64,000 nt of DNA from Bradyrhizobium sp. WSM1417 (GTDB lineage: Bacteria > Pseudomonadota > Alphaproteobacteria > Rhizobiales > Xanthobacteraceae). How positions within the stretch are numbered: the first letter of the stretch is position 1; every line of letters starts with the position of its first letter. The notes under the pieces were generated by a model. That model worked only from the letters and a program-made list of their open reading frames with translations. It did not search any database and had not been told where the DNA came from. The stretch is taken from the NCBI RefSeq assembly GCF_000515415.1, contig NZ_KI911783.1, forward strand, positions 7,799,831-7,863,830, read 5' to 3'. Position numbers and translations under genes: made by a program. This document shows, in pieces, positions 24,087-33,152 of the stretch.

Positions 24087-25037
24087 ATGTACGTTGGCCG
24101 GATATTGTCCACGCTTGGCGGACAAGGACCGATGCTCCTGGTGATCTCGCTTTGCGCAGGGCTGGTGATCACTCCCCTCGCTCATCTCGGCTACGATCTT
24201 TTGCCTTTTTCGGCATTTCTTCTGACGCTGGGCTCGTTTCTGACGGCGGGCCTTGCTCCCTCTGAAGCCAGCATTCGTCCGCTCCTGATGGGCGTGGTGC
24301 TTGCCTGGGTTGGCCTGGTGCTGCCATTCGCTGCTGCGATTCTGCTGTCCTTTGCTCCGCTTGATCCTGCGCTGCGGGCCGGCGTTCTGCTTTCACTGCT
24401 GGCGCCGCCGGTCGGAAGCGCCGCTGCGATCGCCGGAATGCTCGGTTTGCGACCACGTCTCGCACTGCTCGTTTCCATCGCACTGACCTTGCTCACGCCG
24501 ATCTCGATTCCGAGTTTTGCCACGGTGCTCGGACTTGGAATTGCATTCGACATGGGCGGGTTGGCGATCCGGCTCTTCAGCATTATCGGCGCTGCAGGCC
24601 TGGTGGCCTTCTTAGCCATGAGGTTTCGTCGTCAAGTGATTCCCGTTCTGCCCGATCAAAGCGCCGCTACCGGGATCGCCGTTGTCGGGCTCATGATCGT
24701 GGGGCTTGCCACCTCGCAAGGCATACGGGCGCAATGGACCAGCAACGCCCTGCGTTTCGACGTGATGCTCGCCGCCGCGATCGTGTTCAATTTCGGTCTG
24801 TGCGTCCTCGCTGCCATGACGTTCGCGAGACTGGGGTGGCAAACCGCCGGTACCATCGGTCTCGTGAGCGGAAACCGCAACGTCACGCTCGTGTGGGCGG
24901 CGGCGAGCTTCGGTCTGCCGTCGCTGGCGGAAGGTTATGTCGCTGCGTGCGTCATCCCGGTCCTCGCGCTTCCCCTCATCATCAAGCTTTGTCTTAGACT
25001 ACCATCCTTCAGCCGCTTCATCCCACAAAACCGGTGA
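24087..25037 (+). CDS. BASS-like (bile acid:sodium symporter superfamily) membrane transporter
   Basis: A 316-residue protein with about nine or ten hydrophobic helices. The segment SGNRNVTLVWAA near the C-terminus resembles the G-N-R-N motif of BASS and arsenite-type transporters, and LAPPVGSAAAIAGMLG resembles the crossing-helix motif. These usually move organic anions with Na+. GAGGAG precedes the ATG. It follows the tiny-protein cluster on the same strand and converges on the thiolase gene. The substrate is unknown. Confidence 0.72.
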   Translation: MYVGRILSTLGGQGPMLLVISLCAGLVITPLAHLGYDLLPFSAFLLTLGSFLTAGLAPSEASIRPLLMGVVLAWVGLVLPFAAAILLSFAPLDPALRAGVLLSLLAPPVGSAAAIAGMLGLRPRLALLVSIALTLLTPISIPSFATVLGLGIAFDMGGLAIRLFSIIGAAGLVAFLAMRFRRQVIPVLPDQSAATGIAVVGLMIVGLATSQGIRAQWTSNALRFDVMLAAAIVFNFGLCVLAAMTFARLGWQTAGTIGLVSGNRNVTLVWAAASFGLPSLAEGYVAACVIPVLALPLIIKLCLRLPSFSRFIPQNR

Positions 25038-25071
25038 CCCGAAGAGTACACGCCTGACCTGGTGCTCAAAC

Positions 25072-25103
25072 AAAAAGGCACGGCGCTTGCGGCGCCGTGC
25101 CTT
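25072..25103 (-). terminator. Rho-independent terminator of the thiolase gene
   Basis: GGCACGGCGC pairs with GCGCCGTGCC over TTGCG. On the minus strand the stem is followed by a T run (complement of CAAAAA). It lies ~22 bases after the thiolase stop. Confidence 0.9.
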
Positions 25104-25124
25104 CCGCATTCATGAGGCTCGATC

Positions 25125-26297
25125 TCAGCTGTAGATCTCGAACAGTCCGGCACCGCCCTGGCCGCCGCCGATGCACATCGTCACGACGCCCCACTTGGCC
25201 TTGCGGCGCTTGCCTTCCTGGAGGATGTGGCCGGTGAGACGCGCGCCGGTCATGCCGAAGGGATGGCCGATCGCAATCGAGCCGCCATTGACGTTGTACT
25301 TGGCGGGATCGATGCCGAGCTTGTCGCGCGAATAGAGGCACTGGCTGGCGAAGGCTTCGTTGAGCTCCCAGAGATCGATATCGTCGATCTTCAGGCCATG
25401 ACGCTTCAACAGCTTCGGCACGGCAAAGATCGGGCCGATGCCCATCTCGTCCGGCTCGCAACCCGCCGCCGCCCAGGCGACGAAGCGGCCCATAGGGTTG
25501 AGGCCGCGCTTCTCCGCGTCCTTGGCTTCCATCAGCACCACGGCCGCAGCACCGTCCGACAGCTGGCTGGCATTGCCGGCCGTGACGAACTTGCCGGGTC
25601 CCCTGACGGGCTCGAGCTTGGCGAGACCTTCCAGCGTGGTCTCGGGCCGGTTGCACTCGTCGCGGTCGACGACGTAATCGACGATCGACTCGGCCTTGGT
25701 CGCCTTGTCGACCACTTTCATCTTGGTCTTCATCGGGACGATCTCGTCCTTGAACTTGCCGGCCTGCTGCGCGGCGGCCATGCGGCGCTGCGACTCCAGC
25801 GAATATTCGTCCTGATATTCACGGCTGAGATTGTAGCGTTCGGCGACGATGTCGGCGGTGTCGATCATCGCCATGAAGATCGCCGGCGCCATCTTGAGCA
25901 GCTCGGGATCGATCGATTCTTTTGGAGTCCCGCCGCCCGGCATCGAGATGCTCTCGACGCCGCCTGCGACGATGCAGTCGGAACCGTCCGAGCGGATCGA
26001 GTTGGCGGCCATCGCAATGGTCTGGAGACCGGACGAGCAGAACCGGTTCACCGAGACGCCCCCGGTGGATTTCGGCATTCCTGCCAGCAGCGCGGCCTGG
26101 CGGCCGATGTTCGGCGCGCCATGGGCGCAATTGCCGAGATAGCAATCCTCGACATAGTCCTTCTCGACGCCGGCGCGGTCGACCGCGTGCTTGATGGCGT
26201 GGGCCGCGAGCGACATCGGCGGGGTGATGTTGAACCCGCCGCGGCCGGATTTCGCGAGGCCCGTGCGTGCATAGGAAACGATGACGGCTTCACGCAT
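25125..26297 (-). CDS. Acetyl-CoA C-acyltransferase (thiolase)
   Basis: A 390-residue thiolase that makes or cleaves 3-ketoacyl-CoA, in fatty-acid oxidation or acetoacetyl-CoA (PHB) metabolism. The nucleophilic Cys is in NRFCSSGLQTI, the His in GGSIAIGHPFGMTGARL, and the second Cys in VVTMCIGGGQGGAG. ATG 26297 has GGGAGA upstream; the longer frame to 26366 is not thiolase-like. The stretch 25193-25273 is repeated exactly at 20283-20363. The phasin at 14.4 kb fits a PHB-producing host, but no other PHB synthesis gene is adjacent. Confidence 0.93.
   Translation of the reverse strand: MREAVIVSYARTGLAKSGRGGFNITPPMSLAAHAIKHAVDRAGVEKDYVEDCYLGNCAHGAPNIGRQAALLAGMPKSTGGVSVNRFCSSGLQTIAMAANSIRSDGSDCIVAGGVESISMPGGGTPKESIDPELLKMAPAIFMAMIDTADIVAERYNLSREYQDEYSLESQRRMAAAQQAGKFKDEIVPMKTKMKVVDKATKAESIVDYVVDRDECNRPETTLEGLAKLEPVRGPGKFVTAGNASQLSDGAAAVVLMEAKDAEKRGLNPMGRFVAWAAAGCEPDEMGIGPIFAVPKLLKRHGLKIDDIDLWELNEAFASQCLYSRDKLGIDPAKYNVNGGSIAIGHPFGMTGARLTGHILQEGKRRKAKWGVVTMCIGGGQGGAGLFEIYS
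25193..25273. repeat. 81-bp direct repeat copy inside the thiolase gene
   Basis: Exact match to 20283-20363. This copy is in frame within the intact thiolase and covers the conserved region just before the C-terminal Cys loop. The two copies bracket 4.8 kb of accessory-looking genes. Confidence 0.9.
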
Positions 26298-26391
26298 TGT
26301 TTTCTCCCTTTTCGAACGATTTTGAACGGAGCGTCGGTCGACGTCTTCTCGGCGCCATTGGTACACAATGTCGAGCGGTCGCGGGAGAAAT

Positions 26392-26422
26392 AAAAACGCC
26401 GCCCTCGCGAGAGGGCGGCGTT
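26392..26422 (-). terminator. Rho-independent terminator of serA
   Basis: CGCCGCCCTC pairs with GAGGGCGGCG over GCGA, with a T run on the minus strand. It is ~29 bases after the serA stop. Confidence 0.92.
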
Positions 26423-26450
26423 GTTCCGCGGGTCGGAATATGTCGACGGA

Positions 26451-28040
26451 TCAGAACGTCAGCGCCTTGACCTGCTTGACCTGCGGCAGGGCCTGCACCT
26501 TGGCGAGCAGGTCGGCCGGCACCGCGCCGTCGACCTCGATCAGCGCGATGGCATCGGAGCCCGGCGCGACGCGGCCGAGATGGAAGGTCGCGATGTTGAT
26601 CTTGGCATCGCCGAGCAGGCTCGCGAACTTGCCGATGAAGCCCGGCTTGTCCTCGTTGGTCACGTAGATCATCGACTTGCCGAATTCGGCGTCGACGCGG
26701 ATGCCCTTGATGTCGACCAGGCGCGGCTTGCCGTCGGCATAGACCGTGCCCGAGACCGACCGCTCCTGCCGCTCGGTGGTGACGGTGACGGTGATCAGGC
26801 TTTCATAGTCGCTCTGGGCGGCGCGGACGATCTCGTCCACCACCATGCCGCGCTCCTTGGCGACGACGGGCGCAGAGACGACGTTGACCTCGCCCAGCAT
26901 CGGCCGCAGCAGGCCGGACAGCACGGCGGAGGTGATCGCCTTGATCTTCATCTCGGCGACATGGCCTTCATAGGTGATCTCGACCTTGAGGATGCCGCTC
27001 TCGGTCAGCTGTCCCGCGAACGAGCCGAGCCTTTCGGCGAGCGCGATGAACGGCTTCAGCTTCGGCGCCTCTTCCGCCGTGATCGAGGGGAAGTTGACGG
27101 CATTCGAGATCGCGCCGGTGAGCAGGTAATCCGACATCTGCTCGGCGACCTGAAGCGCGACGTTCTCCTGCGCTTCGGTCGTGGACGCGCCGAGATGCGG
27201 CGTGCAGATCACGTTGGGATGACCAAACAGCACGTTCGCGGTGGCGGGCTCCTCGACAAAGACGTCGAATGCGGCGCCTGCGATGTGCTTGGAATTCAAA
27301 GCGTCGACCACGGCCTGCTCGTCGACGAGGCCGCCGCGGGCGCAGTTGATCAGGCGCACGCCCTTCTTCATCTTGGCGATCGCGGCCGCATCGATGATGT
27401 TCTTGGTCTTCTCGGTCAGCGGGGTGTGCAGCGTGATAAAGTCGGCGCGCTTGAGCAGGTCGTCGAGCTCGACCTTCTCGACGCCGATGTCCCTGGCGCG
27501 CTCCGGCGACAGGAACGGATCGAACGCGATCACCTTCATGCGCAGGCCGAGCGCGCGGTCCGCGACGATCGAGCCGATGTTGCCGCAGCCCACGACGCCG
27601 AGCACCTTGCCGGTGATCTCGACGCCCATGAAGCGGTTCTTCTCCCACTTGCCGGCCTGGGTCGAAGCGTCCGCCTGCGGAATCTCGCGCGCCAGCGCCA
27701 GCATCAGGGTAATGGCGTGCTCGGCGGTCGTGATCGAATTGCCGAACGGCGTGTTCATCACGATGATGCCCTTGGCCGTGGCGGCGGGAATCTCGACGTT
27801 GTCGACACCGATACCGGCGCGGCCGATCACCTTGAGATTGGTCGCCTTCTCGAGGATCTTCGCGGTCGCCTTGGTCGCCGAGCGGATCGCGAGGCCGTCG
27901 TAATTGCCGATGATCTCAGCGAGCTTGTCCTTGTCCTTGCCGAGATTGGGCTGAAAGTCGACCTCGACGCCGCGGTCTTTGAAGATCTGCACGGCGGCCG
28001 GAGAGAGCGCGTCGGAAATGAGAACTTTGGGTTTGGTCAT
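26451..28040 (-). CDS. serA: D-3-phosphoglycerate dehydrogenase
   Basis: A 529-residue type I enzyme, the first step of serine synthesis: 3-phosphoglycerate to 3-phosphohydroxypyruvate with NAD+. Visible: the NAD fold GVVGCGNIGS, the catalytic Arg in NCARGGLVDE, the catalytic His in CTPHLGASTTEA, then an allosteric-substrate-binding region and a C-terminal ACT domain for serine feedback (VTNEDKPGFIGKFASLLGDA). Length is standard for this class. It is the second gene of a serC-serA operon, although 228 bases with a composite repeat separate the two. Confidence 0.97.
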   Translation of the reverse strand: MTKPKVLISDALSPAAVQIFKDRGVEVDFQPNLGKDKDKLAEIIGNYDGLAIRSATKATAKILEKATNLKVIGRAGIGVDNVEIPAATAKGIIVMNTPFGNSITTAEHAITLMLALAREIPQADASTQAGKWEKNRFMGVEITGKVLGVVGCGNIGSIVADRALGLRMKVIAFDPFLSPERARDIGVEKVELDDLLKRADFITLHTPLTEKTKNIIDAAAIAKMKKGVRLINCARGGLVDEQAVVDALNSKHIAGAAFDVFVEEPATANVLFGHPNVICTPHLGASTTEAQENVALQVAEQMSDYLLTGAISNAVNFPSITAEEAPKLKPFIALAERLGSFAGQLTESGILKVEITYEGHVAEMKIKAITSAVLSGLLRPMLGEVNVVSAPVVAKERGMVVDEIVRAAQSDYESLITVTVTTERQERSVSGTVYADGKPRLVDIKGIRVDAEFGKSMIYVTNEDKPGFIGKFASLLGDAKINIATFHLGRVAPGSDAIALIEVDGAVPADLLAKVQALPQVKQVKALTF

Positions 28041-28110
28041 GGGAATGTGTCCTCTGCCTTCCTCAAGGGAAGGGCCTTAGACCGGATTGGGTGAATGTCT
28101 CGGAGCACTT

Positions 28111-28261
28111 CTCCCTCTCCCCGTTCTAACGGGGAGAGGGTCGGGGTGAGGGGCAGCCACGGCGAAGGTGCAAATGGAGAGAGCCCCTCACCCGGATCGC
28201 ACCGGACGATGCTTCGCATCGCGGGAGCGACCCGACCTCTCCCCGTAAGAACGGGGAGAGG
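28111..28261. repeat. Composite palindromic repeat between serC and serA
   Basis: The outer units CCCTCTCCCCG-TTCTAA-CGGGGAGAGGG and CCTCTCCCCG-TAAGAA-CGGGGAGAGG flank CGGGGTGAGGGG, GAGAGAGCCCCTCACCCG and a central hairpin (GATGCTTCGCATC). The element sits inside the ser operon, so it is probably transcribed and may affect relative serA expression. Confidence 0.85.
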
Positions 28262-28267
28262 TAAAAA

Positions 28268-29440
28268 CTACGCCGCCTTGGCGAGCGTGGCCTTGGTCTC
28301 GGCGAAGGCCCAATCGATCCATTGGGTCAGCAGCGCGACATCGCTGGCCTCGACGGTGGCGCCGCACCAGATCCGCAGGCCGGCTGGCGCATCGCGGTAG
28401 TAGGCGAAGTCGTAGCCCGCGCCTTCCTTCTCCACCAGCGCCACCAGCTTCTTGGAGAAGTCGGCCTGCGCGTCCTCGGAGAGCGAGGTGATCGCGGGAT
28501 CGGTGAACTTCAGGCACACCGAAGTGTTGGAGCGGATCGCGGCGTCCTTGGCGAGGAAGTCGATCCAGGGCGTCTTCGCCTTCCAGTCGGCGAGCACCTT
28601 GGTGTTGGCGTCGGCGCGCGCGATCAGCGCCTTGAGGCCGCCGATCGACTTGGCCCAGTTCAGCGCGTCGAGATAATCCTCGACGCAGAGCATCGACGGC
28701 GTGTTGATGGTCTCGCCGACGAAAATGCCTTCGTTGATCTTGCCGCCCTTGGTCATGCGGAAAATCTTCGGCAGCGGCCAGGCCGGCTTGTAGGTTTCGA
28801 GCCGCTCCACGGCGCGGGGCGACAGGATCAGCATGCCGTGCGCGGCTTCGCCGCCGAGCGCCTTCTGCCAGGAGAAGGTGACAACGTCGAGCTTGGCCCA
28901 GTCGAGCGGTTGCGCGAACGCGGCCGAGGTGGCGTCGCAGATGGTCAGGCCTTCGCGGGTGGCGCTGATCCAGTCCGCGTTCGGCACGCGCACGCCTGAG
29001 GTGGTGCCGTTCCAGGTGAAGACGACGTCGGACTTCGGATCGACCTTGGAGAGGTCTGGGATCTCACCGTAAGCCGCGTTGAGCTTGGTGACGTCCTTGA
29101 GCTTCAATTCCTTGACGATGTCGCTGACCCAGCCCTCGCCGAAGGATTCCCAGGCGAGCGTGGTGACGGGGCGCGCACCCAGCATCGACCACAGCGCCAT
29201 CTCGACCGCGCCGGTATCGGAGGCCGGCACGATGCCGATGCGATAATCGGCGGGCACTTCGAGCACCTCGCGCGTCAAATCGATCGCGAGCTTGAGCTTG
29301 GTCTTGCCGACCTTCGCGCGATGCGAACGGCCGAGCGCTGCGTCCTTGAGATTTTGGGCATTCCATCCGGGGCGCTTGGCGCAGGGGCCGGAGGAAAAAT
29401 GCGGCACGTTCGGCCGCGAAGCGGGCTTCGCTACAGTCAT
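28268..29440 (-). CDS. serC: Phosphoserine aminotransferase
   Basis: A 390-residue class V aminotransferase converting 3-phosphohydroxypyruvate and glutamate to phosphoserine, PLP-dependent. The PLP lysine lies in [25 protein letters not shown] is the typical N-terminal motif of the longer alphaproteobacterial SerC type. It is the first gene of serC-serA. A hairpin leader lies directly upstream. Confidence 0.96.
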   Translation of the reverse strand: MTVAKPASRPNVPHFSSGPCAKRPGWNAQNLKDAALGRSHRAKVGKTKLKLAIDLTREVLEVPADYRIGIVPASDTGAVEMALWSMLGARPVTTLAWESFGEGWVSDIVKELKLKDVTKLNAAYGEIPDLSKVDPKSDVVFTWNGTTSGVRVPNADWISATREGLTICDATSAAFAQPLDWAKLDVVTFSWQKALGGEAAHGMLILSPRAVERLETYKPAWPLPKIFRMTKGGKINEGIFVGETINTPSMLCVEDYLDALNWAKSIGGLKALIARADANTKVLADWKAKTPWIDFLAKDAAIRSNTSVCLKFTDPAITSLSEDAQADFSKKLVALVEKEGAGYDFAYYRDAPAGLRIWCGATVEASDVALLTQWIDWAFAETKATLAKAA

Positions 29441-29500
29441 CGTCTACCCTTCCAGATAGTAAGCCTCCCGTTGGGGGGAGGTGTCCCGCCGCGGCTGATA
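29441..29500 (-). promoter_or_regulatory. Candidate serC leader RNA motif
   Basis: On the minus strand the leader just before the serC ATG has a stable hairpin (ACCTCCCC...CGGGAGG, 29464-29482) followed by CTTACTATCTGGAAGGGTAG. A conserved serC leader RNA is known in alphaproteobacteria upstream of this operon. Hairpin and position agree, but I could not align it to the covariance model. The ribosome site GGAAGGG lies in the same stretch. Confidence 0.5.
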
Positions 29501-29519
29501 CGGGAATCGGGAAGGGTCG

Positions 29520-29726
29520 TCAAGGAAGTTCCGGGGCCTCACGCGCGAGTGATGGCGCCTCCGGTGCGATTTTGGGGGACTCGACCACGGCCAGCGCGTT
29601 CAGCAAGTCGGTGGCATCGTTGATCAATTGCGCGGCGCGGCGGCGGCTGCCGACTTTCAAAATGCATTTGTCATTGGCCTGCACGACGTAGTCGTTGCCG
29701 ACCTTGATCATCGAATAGCTTGTCAT
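29520..29726 (-). CDS. Small conserved hypothetical protein (68 aa)
   Basis: A 68-residue protein. The N-terminal half has beta-like strands (YSMIKVGNDYVVQANDKCILKVGS) followed by a helix (RRRAAQLINDATDLLNAL) and a Pro/Ala/Glu-rich tail. ATG 29726 has GGGGA upstream; a GTG at 29774 would add 16 residues. No domain recognised. It lies alone upstream of serC on the same strand. Confidence 0.6.
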   Translation of the reverse strand: MTSYSMIKVGNDYVVQANDKCILKVGSRRRAAQLINDATDLLNALAVVESPKIAPEAPSLAREAPELP

Positions 29727-29884
29727 CGAAATCCCCGAACCGACCGAGCCCGGTTTCAGACGCTCGCGTAGCACCGTTCGTTCCTGGTTCCATGTGAACG
29801 TCGCACGGGTAGTTTATCAGCTCTTAATATGAACGTATGCGCGATCCGATTTCGCTGCTCGCGCAAGGCTGATAGCGTGCTGCG

Positions 29885-30349
29885 TCAAAAGCGGACAGTC
29901 ATGCCGACGTGACTCGCCGTGAACCCAAGCCGCTTGTAGAAGCGCTGCGCATCCGTTCGCGTCTGATGCGTCAGCAGTTCGACGAGATTGCAGCCGCGCG
30001 CTTTCGCTTCCGTCACCGCCCATTGCACCAATTGCTCGCCGATGCCGCGGCTGCGGCAATCGGAAGCAACGCGGACGTCTTCGAGCAGACCGCGCAGGCC
30101 GCCTTGCGAGCTGAGACCCGGCAGGATCGCAAGTTGCAGGCAGCCGACCACCCTGCCCTCGCTCTCGGCAACCACGAGCTGGATATTTTGGTCGCGCTCG
30201 ACGCGCGCGAATGCCTCGTAATAGGACCCAGGCAACGGGTCTTCCACGCGCTCGCGTGCGCTCCCGAGATGATCGTCGGCGAGCATCGCCACGATCGCAG
30301 CAACATCCTCGCGGCGCGCGGGACGAATGGAGACAGATTCGGCGTTCAT
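29885..30349 (-). CDS. GNAT family N-acetyltransferase
   Basis: A 154-residue GNAT. The acetyl-CoA pyrophosphate loop is CRSRGIGEQLVQWAV, with the VRVAS strand before it and the C-terminal motif B (AQRFYKRLGFTAS). GGAG precedes the ATG. It follows the GST gene by 23 bases on the same strand, so the two are probably co-transcribed. The substrate is unknown; HQTRTDAQRFYKRLGF is typical of small-molecule or amino-group acetylases. Confidence 0.88.
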   Translation of the reverse strand: MNAESVSIRPARREDVAAIVAMLADDHLGSARERVEDPLPGSYYEAFARVERDQNIQLVVAESEGRVVGCLQLAILPGLSSQGGLRGLLEDVRVASDCRSRGIGEQLVQWAVTEAKARGCNLVELLTHQTRTDAQRFYKRLGFTASHVGMTVRF

Positions 30350-30372
30350 TGAGTTACTCCTGCCTCGCGCGC

Positions 30373-30963
30373 CTAACGCAGCTTGGGGAGCCCGAGAAAG
30401 GCCTCGGCTTCGCCGATCCAGCGGCGGATGGCGGCATAACGACCGAGATCGAAGCCGCCTTCGTGCGCGACGCGCGTATAGGCAAGCAGCGAGACGTCGG
30501 CAAGCGAAACGTCATCACCGGCGAAGAAGCGGTTTGCCGCCAGATGCTGCTCCATGCGGTCGAGCGCCGCATAGCCGCGCTTGACCTTTTCAGGATCGAG
30601 CTCGGAGGCGTCCTTGCCGAGATAGACGAGCTGGAAGCGGCACACCGCGATGTAGGGCTCGTGGCTGTATTGTTCCCAGAACAGCCATTCGTCCATCTTG
30701 GCGGCGGTGAAGGCATCGCGCGGAATGAGCGCGCTGTCGCGCGCGAGATAGCGGATGATGGCATTGGATTGCGCCAGCGTGCGGCCGTCGTCGAAGGCGA
30801 CGGTGGGCACCTGGCCGGCACCGTTCATCTCGAGGAATTGCGGCGTGCGGCTTTCGCCCTTGCGAGTGTCGATCTCGATCCACTGGTAGGGCAGCGCGAG
30901 CTTGTCGCAGACCGACTTCACCTTCAGACAATTGCCGGAATTGGTATCGCCGTAGATCCGCAT
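30373..30963 (-). CDS. Glutathione S-transferase
   Basis: A 196-residue GST: an N-terminal thioredoxin-like domain (MRIYGDTNSGNCLKVK, with Ser/Cys near the GSH site; GAGQVPTVAFDDGRTLAQSNAI with the cis-Pro and Gln-Ser GSH-binding motif) and an all-helical C-terminal domain (FAGDDVSLADVSLLAY, the N-capping box). It conjugates or reduces with glutathione in the cytoplasm. First gene of a likely GST-GNAT pair. It is a member of the same broad subgroup as the GST at 47140. Confidence 0.9.
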   Translation of the reverse strand: MRIYGDTNSGNCLKVKSVCDKLALPYQWIEIDTRKGESRTPQFLEMNGAGQVPTVAFDDGRTLAQSNAIIRYLARDSALIPRDAFTAAKMDEWLFWEQYSHEPYIAVCRFQLVYLGKDASELDPEKVKRGYAALDRMEQHLAANRFFAGDDVSLADVSLLAYTRVAHEGGFDLGRYAAIRRWIGEAEAFLGLPKLR

Positions 30964-31031
30964 CGCTGCCCCCGCGCGTTCAGCGATAGAGCATCAGGAC
31001 GGAGGGAACCTGTCAACAGGAAGCGGGCGAC

Positions 31032-31910
31032 TCAGAATTGGTAGCCAACGCCGACGCGGAAGTTGTTCAAGCCGACAGTGATGTCCTTCACGTCCCAGAA
31101 GCCGACATGCTCCCATTCGCCGCGAAGCAGGATGTTGTTGCAGATCGCGTACTCGATACCGATACCGGCCGTCCATCCGTACATGAAGCTGTTGGTGCGC
31201 AGCTCAGTCTTGGACAGTGTGTCCGTACCGGCGGGCAGATGTCGATGAACGGTTGTGGTTACGCCGCCGTTGACTACAACCTCGTCGAAGTCGTCGTACT
31301 TCTGCCAGGATACTGTCGCAAATCTCGAAACTTCGGCGCGTCCGATTGCGAAGCCGGCAAAGGCATACGGCATGAAGTCGCCTCCATCCCAGCCGACCCG
31401 GCCGCGGAAGGTGGCGTAATCCTTCAGCTTTAGCGCAGCACCACCACCGAGTGAAGTGACATAGGTATAGGTATGGCCCGCTGGCGCGGCCTCACCGTCG
31501 AGAATGCGTGTCATGGAATCACTTGCCGAGGTCGCCAGATTGTTCATGTAGCTGTAATTGGCCTCTAGGCCGAACACCGCATCGTAGAGCTGCCAATTGC
31601 GGCCGACATAGGCGCCAAACCCGGTCGACTGCACGTGGTTACTCGGCAGCAGCGACCAGCCGCCGACCGGCGCCTGAAGGATGCTGTTACGAAGCATGAA
31701 GTCGGTCATCGTCTTCGGAGCATGACTGAAATCAACGTCGGTCGTGGCAAAACCGAACTGGCCGCCGACATAAAAACCGTCCCAGTTGTGGGACGTCTTT
31801 GACAGCCCGTCGCTGAAGCTACCTCGGAGGATGGGAAGATCGGAGAGATCGGCCGCGTGCGCTGCAGAGACCGTCCCCAACATCGCCACCGCCAACAAAA
31901 GCCTACGCAT
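31032..31910 (-). CDS. Outer-membrane beta-barrel protein (Omp25/31-type)
   Basis: A 292-residue exported protein with a signal peptide (MRRLLLAVAMLGTVSAAHA) and alternating amphipathic strands ending in an aromatic C-terminal residue (FRVGVGYQF), as needed for barrel assembly. WDGFYVGGQFGFATTDVDF is typical of the small porin/Omp25 family of rhizobia and Brucella. ATG 31910 is chosen because GGAG lies 6 bases upstream and it starts directly at the signal peptide. Base use is slightly AT-richer than its neighbours. The role is probably envelope structure. Confidence 0.82.
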   Translation of the reverse strand: MRRLLLAVAMLGTVSAAHAADLSDLPILRGSFSDGLSKTSHNWDGFYVGGQFGFATTDVDFSHAPKTMTDFMLRNSILQAPVGGWSLLPSNHVQSTGFGAYVGRNWQLYDAVFGLEANYSYMNNLATSASDSMTRILDGEAAPAGHTYTYVTSLGGGAALKLKDYATFRGRVGWDGGDFMPYAFAGFAIGRAEVSRFATVSWQKYDDFDEVVVNGGVTTTVHRHLPAGTDTLSKTELRTNSFMYGWTAGIGIEYAICNNILLRGEWEHVGFWDVKDITVGLNNFRVGVGYQF

Positions 31911-32020
31911 CGAACGCTCCATCGAACTCGAACTTTCGCTCGTGATCATGGCTCGTTAACCTTAACCAATGGTTGCGCCGGAGGCTTTCATCGCCGCACG
32001 CCATGAAAAATACGCAAAGC

Positions 32021-32049
32021 AAAACGGCGCGGGATGATCCCGCGCCGTT
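32021..32049 (-). terminator. Rho-independent terminator of the second barrel gene
   Basis: AACGGCGCGGGAT pairs with ATCCCGCGCCGTT. On the minus strand the stem ends in TTTT and lies 29 bases after the stop of the 32078-32917 gene. Confidence 0.88.
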
Positions 32050-32077
32050 AAGATGTCTTAAGCGATGAGGCTTGCGA

Positions 32078-32917
32078 TCAGCCCTTGGTGACGAGCGGCG
32101 GCATGTAGGCCGGCGGGCTGTTGAGGTCCCAGCGCACGCCGAGCTTGACGTCATGCGAGGTGAGCTCCTTGATCTTGATCGACGTCGGCCCCGAGGCGCT
32201 GTTGTCGAACAAGCGGTAGTTGCCGGGCGCCGCATCGCCGAGGTTCATGTAGCTATAGGCCAGTTCGACCGTGAACCCGGGATTGACCTTGTAGGCGAGA
32301 CCGGCATGGGCGGCCCAAGCGAGGTTCCACTTCCCGTTGTCGGCGAAGTAGGCGACGCTGTTGGCGAGGGGCGGAGTACCACCGACGGTGTATGACACGC
32401 CGTCGTCACGGAAGCCGCTGATCTTGTTGTAGGAGCCGCCGACACCGGCACCGATGAACGGCGTGATGCACCACCAGGTGCCGAGATCGACATAGGCATT
32501 CGCCATGACGACCCACTCGGACTTGCTGCCGCTGTAATTGTTGGAGCCGACAAAGCCGGGCCCGATCACGTTGTCTGCGCCGTGCAGGTTGGCCTTGCCC
32601 CGATACTGGCCGATCACGTCCGTGCGGAACCAGTTGTTGAAGCGGTAGCCGACACCGAGATCGAACAGCGGCGAAGAATCGAAGCCGAGTCCCTCTGTCG
32701 ACTTCTGATATCCAACGGGCAAGGCGCTGTCGATGCGCTTGGCGCTCTGGTTGGTCATGCCGACGTCGCCGCGCAGATACCAGCCGCCGAAGTCGGCGGG
32801 CGGTGCCGGGGGCGCGTACATCGGAGGGGGCGCCGCGATCGGCATGTCGGCGGCGAACGCCATCGAGGAGATCAGGGTTGCCGCACCCGCGGCAAAGAGA
32901 GACTTAACGCTACGCAT
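32078..32917 (-). CDS. Outer-membrane beta-barrel protein
   Basis: A 279-residue exported protein with signal peptide (SLFAAGAATLISSMAFA) and a Pro-rich linker (APPPMYAPPAPPADF), then a barrel with GWYLRGDVGM, FDLGVGYRFNNWFRTDV and GLAYKVNPGFTVELAYSYMNLGDA. It belongs to the outer-membrane barrel family with a small N-terminal linker that is common in Bradyrhizobium. AAGGA precedes the ATG. It has its own terminator, so it is a separate unit from the barrel gene downstream. Confidence 0.85.
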   Translation of the reverse strand: MRSVKSLFAAGAATLISSMAFAADMPIAAPPPMYAPPAPPADFGGWYLRGDVGMTNQSAKRIDSALPVGYQKSTEGLGFDSSPLFDLGVGYRFNNWFRTDVIGQYRGKANLHGADNVIGPGFVGSNNYSGSKSEWVVMANAYVDLGTWWCITPFIGAGVGGSYNKISGFRDDGVSYTVGGTPPLANSVAYFADNGKWNLAWAAHAGLAYKVNPGFTVELAYSYMNLGDAAPGNYRLFDNSASGPTSIKIKELTSHDVKLGVRWDLNSPPAYMPPLVTKG

Positions 32918-33152
32918 TGGCTTCGTCCTTTTGGCCGGTGAGGCAAATACGGCGCCTCACGTTCTGGAAACTCACGGCCCGGACGATGCCAGCAAATGTT
33001 TAAGCGCCACTTAACCCTAATTTTTAAGGTTGATTTTTTCTCAACTCACACACGCGTGCGGCGCGAGCGTTGCAAAAATGCAGCGCAAATACGAGGCCGT
33101 CGCCGCATGTCCTAACGATGTATGAAGCCGCGCTGCAGCAAGACAGGATATG

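Noticed and set aside
26421..28094. A 557-codon plus-strand frame opposite serA
   Set aside because: Shadow of serA; no recognisable domain in the translation.
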